The notes below the pieces were generated by a model. The model was not told the DNA's origin. It searched no databases and worked only from the letters and a program-made list of their open reading frames with translations. This document shows positions 35,950-46,800 of a stretch of 64,000 nt of DNA, piece by piece. This DNA is from Litoditis marina (Eukaryota; Nematoda; Chromadorea; Rhabditida; Rhabditidae). The translations under genes were made by a program, and so were the position numbers. How positions within the stretch are numbered: the first letter of the stretch is position 1; each line of letters begins with the position of its first letter. The stretch spans positions 23,844,985-23,908,984 of the forward strand of contig OZ038433.1 in assembly GCA_964036275.1 (NCBI GenBank), given 5' to 3'.

Positions 35950-37128
35950 CTAACGAGAATAGCTTTCAGGTTTGATTGAGTTTCAGTAGAATGAATGTAA
36001 CTATTTCGAAAGCTATAGCAACAGTCATCAGTACCACACAATATATGAGATCGATGTGGGTGGCTATGGCGGACCCGCAGGAGGTGTGGGCGAACTCGCA
36101 ATAGAACTCCACTGGGTCGTATCGGAAGTAGCAGTTTTCTGGAAACCAGAAAAATACATAGTACTAGTGGACTGTGGGAGTTTGCTCTTTTCAAAGCATG
36201 TATATTGTGTATCTCGCCCTTTTTCGCTATGTTTGGAGTCTGATCTCGTTGTTTCCTTTTTTAAATTTTCAAGTTGTGGCGTAGTTCGAGTGCAAACTAC
36301 AACTCAACTATGGTCTTGCCCATTACATGAGAAAGGCGAAAATCATTCCACATTGAGTGTTCTCATTTCATTATCGAGCTAAGTGAAGAATGAATATTTA
36401 TTTAAAGAAACTTCATCACGCAGTTCAAGTGCTCATTTTGTTACCTCTTCCATGAGCCTAGACTCGACAAAAAGTTACATACTTGGATTAGAAAAACAAT
36501 ATAACGCATTGCGCATTCATCATATTACGAAATGGTTGAACTAAAACTGACCGTGAAAGTACACCGAAGAGTAAGCCCGACTGCTGAATATTATAAGTAC
36601 CACCGCAACCCGGGTCGCCCGCACTCCGAACCATCTACGGTAAAACAGAGGAAACGAGACAGCGAAAAAAACGATTAATAGAAATACAGAGAACGCAATG
36701 ATGTGACACTGTTTGGAAAAAAATCGCCACTTGTCCAATATATCTGTTCAGGAACTCCAAATGTTCGGGAAGTGTGCTGAATAACTAATCTGAGTTTCCT
36801 TCATTGATTTAGTTTTTGTTACGTCTTTTCATTTTGACTGTTCCATGCTGAAACGAACTTTCCACTCGAATGGTGCGGATGAGAGCCTCATTGTAGGTTA
36901 CGATTACATATACATTACTTTGAAGTAATGGTGAAACCGTTGCTACCGACAGGGCGTGAATACTCACATGATTGTTAGTGGACTCCCTCAGAACAGAAAA
37001 GTTAACAAGACTCCGGCATTTGAAATTGTTTCGCAAACACTCAGAACACCGAACGAAGTACGGAATACGCGGAGGCGCATCATGAGAAGTGCGCAACCGA
37101 GGTTGCACAGTATGCCGATCAGAGACAC
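35950..37128 (-). pseudogene. serpentine receptor class x (srx) pseudogene
   Basis: A nematode chemoreceptor of the 7TM Srx type, inactive as sequenced. Exon 36968-37128 encodes the TM1/TM2 region (LIGILCNLGCALL, SFGVLSVCETISNAGVLLTF), but a TGA replaces the codon after FLF, where the family has Trp. Exon 36552-36776 encodes TM3-TM4 (FLNRYIGQVAIFF, SINRF, AVSFPLFYRRWF) with a frameshift in a T7 run at 36665-36671. Exon ending at 36138 encodes TM5 (ENCYFRYDPVEFYCEF, TSCGSAIATHIDLIYC) and runs into TGA at 35966-35968, while the continuation (KRTDQKRLKMLQRED) lies in another frame. Splice sites and their phases are preserved. Three independent lesions argue for a real pseudogene rather than one sequencing error. 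The first exon and the TM6-TM7 exons were not found. Confidence 0.85.
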
Positions 37129-37258
37129 CTACAAACAAATCAAGGGTAGGGGGTATATCTAGTATCGAGTTCCGATCACTTCTCTGCTTATCGGAAAACT
37201 TATAGTGATTGGCGTATGAATTGAACTACAAGCTGTTCAGCTGTTCACCCTCAAACAG

Positions 37259-38055
37259 TATGGTTCAAGCACGTGTATCCTGACAGAATCGTGTCGTCTA
37301 CAACTAGATTAGAAACATTTGTCATCTACGCTGAAAACTCCACACAACCTGAGATTACCTTGTCTGGGTTGGGCGCAGAGCACTATGAGGTTGACAAGGC
37401 TGAAGTTGTATTTCGAGATTATAATGGATGTTGGTAGCGTTTTAGAGTGGAAACTACCATGTCTCCAGAGAACATCTGCTGCATAATTATTTCATGTTAG
37501 GACAGAATCTATGAAACTTTTTCAGAGACAGGTGGTAATAAGAAAAACACTTTTCGTTCTTGTGCTTATGACTGATGTACTGATGAACATGCTCAGAAAT
37601 CACGGAATCACATCCATGAAATGGAAGAAAAAGAAAGAGCACCGTTTGATTTATAGTGCAACAATCTGCTCGACGTCAGTGGGCTGTGAACAGGATATCA
37701 TTTACTTCATCTGCAACATAACTTACTATAATTAGATAATAGATGTCTTTGCGCTTTGCCATATTAGGAATTAACTCGCACTGCTCGTTGAACATTGAAA
37801 GGGTTGATTAACCGTCAAATGCGATGGTGCTGACTGAAGGTTGAACCTAGCAATAGTTCTACGTGTTCACGGCAGTTGCTCTGGGTAGTTTCTTTTGACT
37901 ATCGATAGAACTCAGTCGTGCCGGCCGGTCTGGGCGCTGATCTGGCAGTTGGCCAGTTTGTTCATAACCAGTTATTCCAGGTGGATAAATTGTGTGTTGA
38001 AAAGTTTAACTCTTCACATTTGAATTGTTTCCGCAACTTTTCGTTCTGCACTTAA
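37259..38055 (+). CDS. 3' exons of a secreted or extracellular protein, unknown
   Basis: Exons 37259-37433, 37501-37531 and 37981-38055 join in phase (x/2, 2/0, 0) and end in TAA. They encode about 93 residues: a beta-rich segment (RLETFVIYAENSTQPEITLS, KAEVVFRDYNGCW) and a C-terminal part with regularly spaced cysteines (NGCWTES, DKLCVEKFNSSHLNC, NFSFCT). NST, NSS and NFS are potential N-glycosylation sites, so an extracellular location is likely. Upstream exons should lie before 37259, possibly including 35396-35528, which would place the dead srx gene antisense in an intron. Not assigned to a family. Confidence 0.6.
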
Positions 38056-38852
38056 ATCGTCAAATAAATCTGTACGAAGTATTATATCGCTGTTTGAAGA
38101 CTCAGAAGATGTACAACTGGCCAGCAGGCTGTCAGCGCCGGGCTACCTATATCACAGCCGGATTCAATACCCAGCTTGGGCAACAATCTGGAATAGGCCT
38201 GTGGGTGTCGGGAAATTTCGAAAACAATTGCGTTCGCTCTCTAAAAGTTACAGTAGTTAGTTTCTATCGATGGCTGGAACGTACCATATATCATTGGCTG
38301 GTGTATAAAACAAGCTAATACGGTGTATTTTACTTTATCCTTCCGTGTTTTCCATTTTGTTCCATTGTCTTTGGGTGAGAATTCTAAATTCTGGCATGTA
38401 TTGAGATCAAAATCCAGCTATATCTACTTAACGATTCAAACAGAACGGGTATACCGTGTGAAATGCAAATGACATTCCGGTTTCTAAACTTTTTCATTCT
38501 ATAATGCTGATGTGGGTGACGCGTTCAAGGTATACTATAGGTCAAAGTCGTTACTCAAAAATTCGAAGTTTTCGCAAAAATCGAGTGAGAGCTTTCAGAC
38601 ACCTGAGTTTAGAGTTTTCAATCTCAACATCTCGAGTTTTTCTAGATGGTCGAGTTTTCGAGTTTGGACAGAAAATAAAGTTTTTGGGTTTCAAATAACA
38701 CTCCGTGGGGAGCCTCATACTATTTTATATTGACAAAGTACTCGCTTTATTTTTATCCTCGATTACACTCTTTTTCCGATTTTTCGGTAATGTATAATCA
38801 GGCCGATTACTTTGTTTGAATCATTTGCGTTCATTTTCTGCGATCAACCAGT
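38056..38852. other. ambiguous open frames; degenerate ACTCGAAA tract
   Basis: A plus-strand frame overlapping the 3' exon above stays open from about 38031 to 38263 (KSVRSIISLFEDSEDVQLAS ... GKFRKQLRSLSKSYSS) without a visible start or acceptor. About 38545-38690 contains scattered TCGAGTTTT units, the reverse of the ACTCGAAA minisatellite. No gene is assigned. Confidence 0.3.
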
Positions 38853-39047
38853 TATAGTCGTCGCCAACGGAAAGGCGGGAGGGTACTGGTATATCTCACT
38901 TTTCGCTGTGTACGCACACATGTCTCCGATTCCAAAGGTTGTCAGTTATGTGCATTGATAGCGCGGTGGTTAGCGCCCTGCTACGAATATTTTGCTCACA
39001 GGTTAGATTCCGGCGAGCGACAAGCGTTTATATATTTGGCACCCACG
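38853..39047 (+). mobile_element. tRNA-like SINE, copy 3
   Basis: TATAGTCGTCGCCAACGGAA head, A box TAGCGCGGTGG, degenerate B box GGTTAGATTCC, tail TATATTTGGCACCCACGG. The tail has lost the CACTATA end. Confidence 0.8.
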
Positions 39048-40607
39048 GAACAAGAGCGAAAACGTGCAGTTCAATGAGGCAGCAGACAAACTGAGACGAT
39101 AGTCTGCCTCTTTCCGATCAACCTTTCCGGAGATCAAAAGTGACTTGCTGATTATGGATTGGTCAATGGGCACATAAACAGTTGCGCAGACTGTCAATAC
39201 GGCAAGTACAAATGCAAGAAAAGATCGATACCGCAGACAAGATTATTAGTCTACAATTTTCTAGTTCTGCAACAACTTGTCATAAACTGAGGCAGCATTA
39301 TGAGAAACACATTAAATAACAATTTATTGAAAAGTGGGGGTTTAACAACTAAGTGATTTGTGCGAGCTACTCAAGAACGGCAGAACTTCTGAACTCTGAA
39401 AAAAACAGAAGAACGACCTAAACAACATCACAGAAGAGTACAGTAGTTCACATGAGGAATCGGGCCATATAGAAAATATTCAGTAGATTTAATTTAATAC
39501 TATTTTAAGATTTTTTTACCGTTTTGTGAGGATGGATTGAAAGGTATATGTTTATCACAATCGAAATATTCATTGGGTTTTACTAGTACAACAAAATTGA
39601 CTTGCAATAAATTTAAATAAAGAGGTTGTTTTTAGAAGTCTACAACTTTACGGGCTGTAATCCTATTATAATTATTGGCTACAGAGTCCAAGTTACATAT
39701 TACTGGGAATTATACACAACACTATATTTGTTTCTATTTCAGAAAGAAGCTAACCGTACTATTGTGACAGACACTGTAACATAATTTTTCCATCAGTGAA
39801 GTTCATTTCATAGCCGAACAATTCGTGTTGAAGTGCTTCTCTCTCGTTTAAAACCTCTGTTTGCTTGGACAGAGAGTAGATGAGCGGGAAACCAGAGTAC
39901 GGTGGGAACTATATACGGCACAAGTGCTAATACATCGCCGAGGGTTACATCTGCACTGATGGCTGGGACGGTCTGAAATCAAAGGTGGATCTAAAAAGGT
40001 GGGATTCGAGTGGTCAAGTGGTTAGGTTAGCGTTTGCCTGTCGCCACACAGACCTAGGTTCGTTCCCCTCTATCTGGCGGACCACATGAGCTTGTACGTT
40101 CAAACTATCAAATACGTGTCATACGTTCGATTCAGAGACACTACAGAGAGAATACGAATGACCGTTTCTTCCTTCTCAGAAGGTATGACTGAGCAACACA
40201 TGATAACTCACTTGTCTTGGATAGTAGGCACACAAGTTGCAGAGGAACGGAATCAATGACAAACTGACCTGAAAATGTTTCGAGAACATCACACCAATAA
40301 CTCCGTGTACCCCTTCGTTACACGCAGGGTACAATTTTAACATGGCCAGAAAAAAACATTTTCAAACAAAAAAAACACTCGTTTTCTCCGCAAATGATTT
40401 TACTTCTTGGTAGTATCTAAACTGAAACAGTTTTTTTTGTTGCAAACACATGTTACAAAATTGGGAGGTACTACAAGTGAGACGAGCTACAAGTAATCTC
40501 ACCAGCTGAAGGAACACAGCTCTGACATTCTTGAACTGGTGTGATCTCCAAAATTGGAAGAGACAGAACAGTTGAATGGTAAACGGACATACACTTTCGA
40601 CAAGTAT
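39003..40607 (-). CDS. partial multi-pass membrane protein (receptor-like)
   Basis: Exons 40503-40607, 40212-40268, 39855-39972 and one starting at 39190 follow each other with consistent phases (0/0, 0/0, 0/1, 1). Hydrophobic segments: CPFTIQLFCLFQFW, VSLSLIPFLCNLCAYYP, LGDVLALVPYIVPTVLWFPA, and CATVYVPIDQSIISKSLLI (amphipathic). HQFKNVRAVFLQ before a TM resembles the loop-3/TM6 boundary of nematode serpentine receptors, but no class motif is decisive. Exons 40503-40607 and 39855-39972 are also open in a second, Cys-rich frame, so the model is provisional. The last exon has no clear donor and stays open into an adjoining SINE, stopping at 39003-39005. An N-terminal exon may be 41828-41897. 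Confidence 0.42.
40010..40105 (+). mobile_element. second tRNA-like SINE family, copy 2
   Basis: GAGTGGTCAAGTGGTTAGG (A-box-like), CCTAGGTTCGTTCCCC (B-box-like), then TCTGGCGGACCACATGAGCT. It lies in an intron of the receptor-like gene and matches 29855-29985 in inverse orientation. The stems do not form a functional tRNA. Confidence 0.5.
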
Positions 40608-40872
40608 CTGAAAATAAATGCAAAATACACACATTTCTCTTTTCTCCGTTTGCTTGGGCTTGTTTCTAATTTTTGAAACAGTTCGGTGTTTACAAATGGC
40701 TAAGATTGTTCAAACAAGCCCATTACTTTCTGCACGAAAATTTTGATTTTTCGTTTTGACAAATAACAATATGAACACGTTCAAATCTCAAGTGCTACTA
40801 GAATTTTGTTGTAGATGCTATGGCAGCAAACATCTCTCACTATGGGGAGCTTTTTCATTCTCACTAGCATCT

Positions 40873-41073
40873 TATAGTCGGTGCCATCGGAAAGGCGGGA
40901 AGGTACTGTATATTTCTATTTCCGTTGTGTACGACACATTGTTTGCATTCCAACGATTCCTGGTTTGACTCCCGTAGCGCAATGATCAGCGTCTGGCTAC
41001 GAAGCATTTGCGCGCCCACGCAGGTTCGATTCTGGCGAGAGACACAATATTATAAATTTGGGACTCACTATAC
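40873..41073 (+). mobile_element. tRNA-like SINE, copy 4
   Basis: TATAGTCGGTGCCATCGGAA head, TAGCGCAATGATCAGCG (A-box region, diverged), GGTTCGATTCTGG B box, TTGGGACTCACTATA tail. Both inverted ends are retained. Confidence 0.75.
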
Positions 41074-41483
41074 TTTAGATTGAAAATAAATAAGGAACAT
41101 CTAACAAACAAGATGCCCTCCCCCTCTGTAGCTTTCTCAGTGTGAACAGAAGAATTTTGGTTGTTAAAATAATGTCAGACGAAGTTGAATGAGTGTATAT
41201 CGATCAATTTTGTGTTCGCTGTAACATATAAGACGCTCCAATCTAAATGGTTTCGGAAATCAGGAAATCCTAGTGATTTCATGAAATTTTTAGGATGAGA
41301 CTTTTAACCATCGAAGAATTATCACTTTTTAAAATTATTTCTGTGTGAACATCGGGTAGTCCCCATTTATTTGAAGTTTTAACTAAAAATCAAACGATCG
41401 AATCGCTGTGTCCCGATTCAGGAAATTGAAAAAAAGTGTGTCACAAAAAATTGCAGTTTTCACAGATCTCTCAAAAAATTGTG

Positions 41484-41590
41484 TCACAATTTTTCACACT
41501 TCAATTTTTTGGGCACAATTTTTTACACTTCAATTTTTGGGCACAATTTTTCACACTACAATTTTTTGGGCACATTTTTTCACTTTTCCA
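41484..41590. repeat. ~33-bp minisatellite, 3-4 units
   Basis: Units of GGGCACAATTTTTCACACTT followed by CAATTTTTT. The ORFs crossing it in two frames (repeating FFTLQFFGH-type peptide) are by-products. Confidence 0.9.
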
Positions 41591-41827
41591 AATATTGTAC
41601 ATGTTCAAGCGAGAGAGGTTATTACTGAACCACTCGCGCGATACCAATGTTTCCTTCCATACCCCCCTGACTGCGCCGTATCTAGTATTGGCGATTAGAG
41701 CAATGAGACGCAGAGAAACGAGCGCGCATCGAGAGCATCGCCCTATTAGAGAAAGAGACGCAGAGAAAGAACAGCCGAGACAGATCCGCAGGATTTATGG
41801 TAAGCTGCGCACTTGATATATCCTCAC

Positions 41828-41897
41828 TCATTGAGAAAAATGAATCATCGGGATTATTCGAACTTCCCAGAAAGTTGAAATGCATATCACCAAGATG
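41828..41897 (-). CDS. candidate exon, unknown
   Basis: From acceptor tgtttcag to a GTGAGG donor it is open in one frame (HLGDMHFNFLGSSNNPDDSF). It could be an early exon of the receptor-like gene downstream on the same strand, at the cost of a 1.2-kb intron. A MITE begins 16 bp upstream. Confidence 0.27.
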
Positions 41898-41912
41898 CTG
41901 AAACAACTGACA

Positions 41913-42148
41913 TTAAAGATGGTCTGACAGGAACCAAATCTCGTGCCGTGCGCTCCACGGTTAATTCATTCGCTCCAACGCGAATATGCGCCCCAAAAAC
42001 GAAGTTTTCGAATCTCCGCTAATGAATTGTGATTGAATGTTCTACAAAATATCGATAGATTAGTTTTTGTATCGCATTTGCATTGGAGCGACGGAATTAA
42101 CCGTGGAGCGCAAGGCACGAGATTCGGTTCCTGTCAGACCACCTTTAA
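41913..42148. mobile_element. long-TIR MITE family D, copy 2
   Basis: 236 bp with ~58-bp inverted arms: TTAAAGATGGTCTGACAGGA ... and ... TCCTGTCAGACCACCTTTAA. The arms continue through CCGTGCGCTCCACGGTTAAT and its inverse. TTAA lies at both extremities. The full-length relative is 12751-12973. Confidence 0.88.
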
Positions 42149-42860
42149 TATTGTGATTCAAAGGGACCTTTCCTCTATAGTCTGATTTGCATGAGAAATC
42201 TTTAAAAATGTTATGTAACCGTAGTATCTTGATTTTCATGTGAATGTGAAATTCTTATTTTTTTTCGTGCATTTATGAGTAAACTTGAGCAAGATAAAAA
42301 CAACAATAAAATTTGTATTGTCTTTACTGGTTTTTCATTGTCTTTTCAGTCGAAATGATCACTGAAACGTCGAAACTAAAAAGGAACGTCCCTTCAAGTG
42401 CATATATACTAGTACCCGATTGCTCAATCACGTGATACGTACTACCACACAAGAAATAGTATCCGAAAAAGATCACACTCTATGCTTGATGCGGTTAGTG
42501 CCCGGTTAGTTCATTCACTACCATCAAAACATTTGAAAAACTGTAGATCGAGCGTTATTTCGGTCGAAAAAAACTGTTAATCAGACAGCGGAAACGAAGC
42601 TTGTTATTTTTTGTGTGGGAATATTACATTTTGTCAGGGGTTATATACTCCGTTTCACCAATCGGTGACTTTCTACAGTAATCTTTCGAATATAGAAGGA
42701 AATTTATCTAATCAACAAACAGACTAGCTTCACTGTTTTCTGTGCTTGTGTTAAACAGTGTATAAAACAAAATAACACAGTTTAAAATATTTATAATACC
42801 TATAAGATATGAATAATGTACTTGAAAGATTTACAATCTTACTGTAGAGGGCTATTGTTG
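42149..42860. other. intergenic, nothing recognised
   Basis: AT-rich sequence between a MITE and the IRLD-like relic. No exon is supported. Confidence 0.5.
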
Positions 42861-42861
42861 C

Positions 42862-43290
42862 GTGAAACAGACTATAATCACACTTCATGTAAACGCGTCA
42901 CATTTCATTCAACTTCACGAACTGTGTTTGGTAACTGGAAGCGAACCGGGAAAAACTATTATTAAAAAAACGGTAGTAAACGAGACGCCTCGCTGTATCT
43001 CAAAAGTTGTGGGAGTGTTTGTCGCAAAAACGTACGGTAAGTATGAACAGTGGTTTCTTATTATTCAATGGAACATTGAAAGGTTGTATCCCAAGAGACA
43101 GAATGTAGTTAAAGTCTCACAAATAATTATTCCGTGGAATTTGAACGTAGTATTAAAATCGGAGAGGTATAGTTCGTTCCAAGCATCGGTAGTCATGCTG
43201 GCTTTAGCGTATCCTATATTGCATGCGACTGATCTAGCAGCGTTTAGGGTGGTCGCTGTTGGAGTTTCCAACACAGTTTCCAACACAATT
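42862..43290 (-). pseudogene. decayed IRLD-type paralogue (fragment)
   Basis: Minus-strand traces of the adjacent L-domain gene. Near 42885-42925 TQFVKLNEM, stop, RV corresponds to the SFCAELYEMGRIEC end of an L domain, and the DNA aligns with 44175-44210. Near 43170-43230 CNIGYAKASM corresponds to the NMCYARPAF exon. In-frame stops and missing exon boundaries indicate decay. The 147-codon plus-strand ORF over this stretch is antisense to these remnants and unlikely to be a gene. Confidence 0.42.
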
Positions 43291-43865
43291 GACTCCGACT
43301 ACTGAAATTTACTGTACTGGACTACCATCGATGGCCCGTATAGGTGTCGCGTGTACGTGAAAAGTCGTGTCATTAATTCAGTTCAAAAGAACTGAGACAG
43401 AAAGAATACGGAACGTTGAACGTTCTAGTTCTGAACCAACATACTGTGGTAATCAAGAGATTGACCACGTCCTGCCCTCTGTCTGTCTGGGATGGTGTCC
43501 CAAGGGTTGAAAAAAACTGCAGAAAATCACTGAACTCAGAGGTCAAATTTAGAAACCAGGCATCCGTAACACTTGAGCAAATGCTCATGACGTCGTCTAA
43601 CGACATTTTGATGATTACAATGGTCCGGGGAATTGGAATAGAGAAATGGTAGTAAAAAAGTCCGTTTTCTCATTTTCCATATTTTTCGAACCTTTTGGTT
43701 TGACAACTTGAATTGTAGAAAACCTGTTTATTCGTTATGTTTTTGGTCCCAGTACATTTTTTTCGAGTAACTCATTATCGAGTTGGAGAACATTGCAGAT
43801 TATACACCACATTTTGCCTTTATTTAACAAATATTTCTAGCAAATAACTTTGGTATACAGCAATA

Positions 43866-46800
43866 TTATCGACAAACGGTGATGATCAGCACGATAAAGA
43901 CGCCCAGAATAGACAATGTTGTTCCCAGTTTGCCTGAAAACATATTGTAAAAAAGTTTCGGTTGTTAACACCGGGAAGTTTTCCATATTTGCTTTCTGAG
44001 TATACTTCACGCCTATTTCTATGTAAAGGTAACCTGAGGAAACAAGCAACGAGACAGACAAAGAGAGGGAGGGGGGGGGGAGGAAGAGAGAGATAAATAG
44101 AGAGAGATGGAGAGGATGATTCTAAGAGGTTAATGTGCTTACTATACTTAGGATCGCAGTCCAGTTTGTTGCCTGTACACTCAATGCGTCCCATTTCATA
44201 CAGTTCGGCACAGAAACTATCGTTCATGCCCAGGACAGTGTTATTCTGAATCAGAAACACGGACGAAGACCCAATCCTGTGCACTTCTTTCAACTTTGGG
44301 AAAATAATGTTGGTCAGAAATGGATTGAAGCGAATGCTAACGGCGGAGTACTTGTCTGAAAACATTTTGTACACATCTGTGCTTCCAACTTCCGACTCTA
44401 ACGCGTACTTTCCTCAAATGTTGAGTCTAAAGGTTGTTGTCATCTTGATTGCAGTTTTCATTTCTTCCAATTCTTTAAATTAGAAAGCAACCACAATGGA
44501 AGACGTTAATGGCCCGATATTGCCCCTATTCCGGTTCAAAGGTTCTTTCTGTGGTTCCATGCACTCTGGTAGTGTTTTGGTACGTGGTTTGCTCTTTACA
44601 AATCAACCATTTGTTGTTCCGGCCTGAGTAGTTTATCGTTAAACTTTTCGGTCGAAACAAGTGAAATAGGGCGTGAATCGAGATCAAACTACAACAAAAT
44701 CGCACTGTTTTTCAATAGCAAACACTGGGAAAACTGGAGAAAATATCCGAACAGTGTACGTGATAACGAAGAACGAAGAGATGAAGAACCAACCGCTGTA
44801 CTCCGTGACCTGTACGCTCTCTAGGTTCTCCATTGTGAAATTGACGAGTGAGTTGTTTGCCAACACTATGTAACTCATGATCGTCTTGATTCGGTTCAAT
44901 TTGTTCTGATCGTCAGTCTGAAACCGTTTTCTGATAAATTCTGTCTATTCCCGAAAAATCCTAAAAGGTCCTAAAAGCAATCCGCAATCTTAAAAGGTTT
45001 ATAATGATTCGAGCCCTAGCACGTAGATATTTCTCAGTTGTTAAACCTGATTCACTGAGTTTGTACAATGCTGGACGTAAAAAAACGCATTCACTCACCG
45101 AGAACTTGGTGACATTCGTTAACACCAATGGACTGATCAATGTGTCACACGTACTTGGAATGTGGAAAACCTGTGTAAATGCAGGCCGGGCGTAACACAT
45201 GTTCGCTGCAAATGACAAACTTGAATTAAAGATTAATTCACGAATTAAAACATTCAGTTCATGTCCGTTTAGCTCATTCCATGCATTCACGTTCGTCACA
45301 CTCATTTAAGTTGAGCTCATTTTAATCATCTAACTTTCGCAGAACATAAGTAAGTGTTTTATCGTCCCTATCAAATTAGTGTTCATTCATGACAATAACA
45401 AATTAAATCAATTGCGTCTCGACCCAATAAAAAATACATCTGTGGTACCCATTATCACGAGCAACGAACGAAAAAAAATCTAACCAAATTTTTAAATAGA
45501 TCAAAATAGAAACTGAGATTCTCAAATAAATCTTGTTTCGGTATGAGTTTTTTTTTCTGTTTCGTTCGTGTCTGCATTATCGTCATTTCATTAACTACTG
45601 AATAAAAGCAACATGAAGAATAGTAAACTTCTCATAGAGAATATCCGGTGTGGGGGTCCTGGAAAACTTATGGGTCCAACACATGGATAACATCTCTTCA
45701 ACTGTTTACATGCTGTGCTACAACATTTTTCGCAAGTTGTTCATAAACTTTTCATAACATTATTGTGAGTACCTCTCATGAGGTAGTTGGTGTTTCTACC
45801 GCGCCAGGCGGTTAGTAATCTCCAGATATATGGGTGAGCATTTCCCATGAGGATCTCACCAGTGAAATTCAGTGATCCACGCTCATCGTTTGGCCACATT
45901 ATTACTCTTAAATAATCTCCCAGGCTCCCCCAGGAAAAATCCTGTGAAGTCTCGCAAGCCAGGTGAACTTTTCATAGGATTAAAGAATCGCTACAAATAT
46001 ATTACGATGGGAGATGGTGAATGTGGTGACAACATAAATAATTAACATGTTCGAACCTGGCATGTTACAAATCATGACGTCATGATTGAACCTCCCGGTC
46101 TCGTTCATTCTCCAGAACAATTCTTCCGAGATACACAGCTGCTGATTGGCCTCGATTGATACAGTATAGGTTTTCGGCGCGGCACTGGTCATTTCAATTG
46201 AGGAGATGTTGTCGATTCCGAACGTGCTCATCACGAAGTTCCACGATACCTCCAGCGCCGCTTTGGCTCCTTAAGTATTTACAGATTCAGGTAACTACCT
46301 CAACAGTCTCAATATACTAGCCAGTCACACTACTTTTGAAAGTCTATGGAAATTGAGTGTAATTATCAATAAAGTGACACACGGCAGAGCCGACATGAAG
46401 AGATTTTTGAACCGTCACGAATAACAGAAAGACGCAAAAAGGGATCAAAAGTTGGTGTCAATATGATGAGCAGTATATGTAGTATGTTGTGTTCTTCTGA
46501 AGGTTGAGGCAAGCCTAATAGTCCCCCCCCCCCACTAAATCTTTCGGGTCGATATGCGCTATATCACAAGTTTTGGTGAGAAGTCAATTCAACTACTCCG
46601 TTGCGCATGTAATACTCTATTAAAAATTGTGCTCGCACGACAACGTTTTTCCGTCATATTTTTGTCTACCCACCTCCTTCTCCCTTGCAATTGATAGTTT
46701 TCAAGTTTCTGAGAAAATACATTGACGAAATGTACGTGTTGCTGATCAGGACGCATCCATCAATGGCTGTTATCTCAGAAAACTTTTTCTCCAATAACTG

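Noticed and set aside
41436..41816. 126-codon plus-strand ORF
   Set aside because: Its first half is minisatellite; only the basic 3' end before a GTAAGC donor (about 41700-41806) could be real, and nothing joins to it.
42862..43305. Longest ORF of the window (147 codons, plus strand)
   Set aside because: No splice or start context, and antisense to remnants of the adjacent L-domain gene.
43886..44374. 162-codon minus-strand ORF taken as one protein
   Set aside because: It reads through an intron containing a GA/G-rich tract; only 44143-44355 is exon in this frame and the last exon is used in a different frame.
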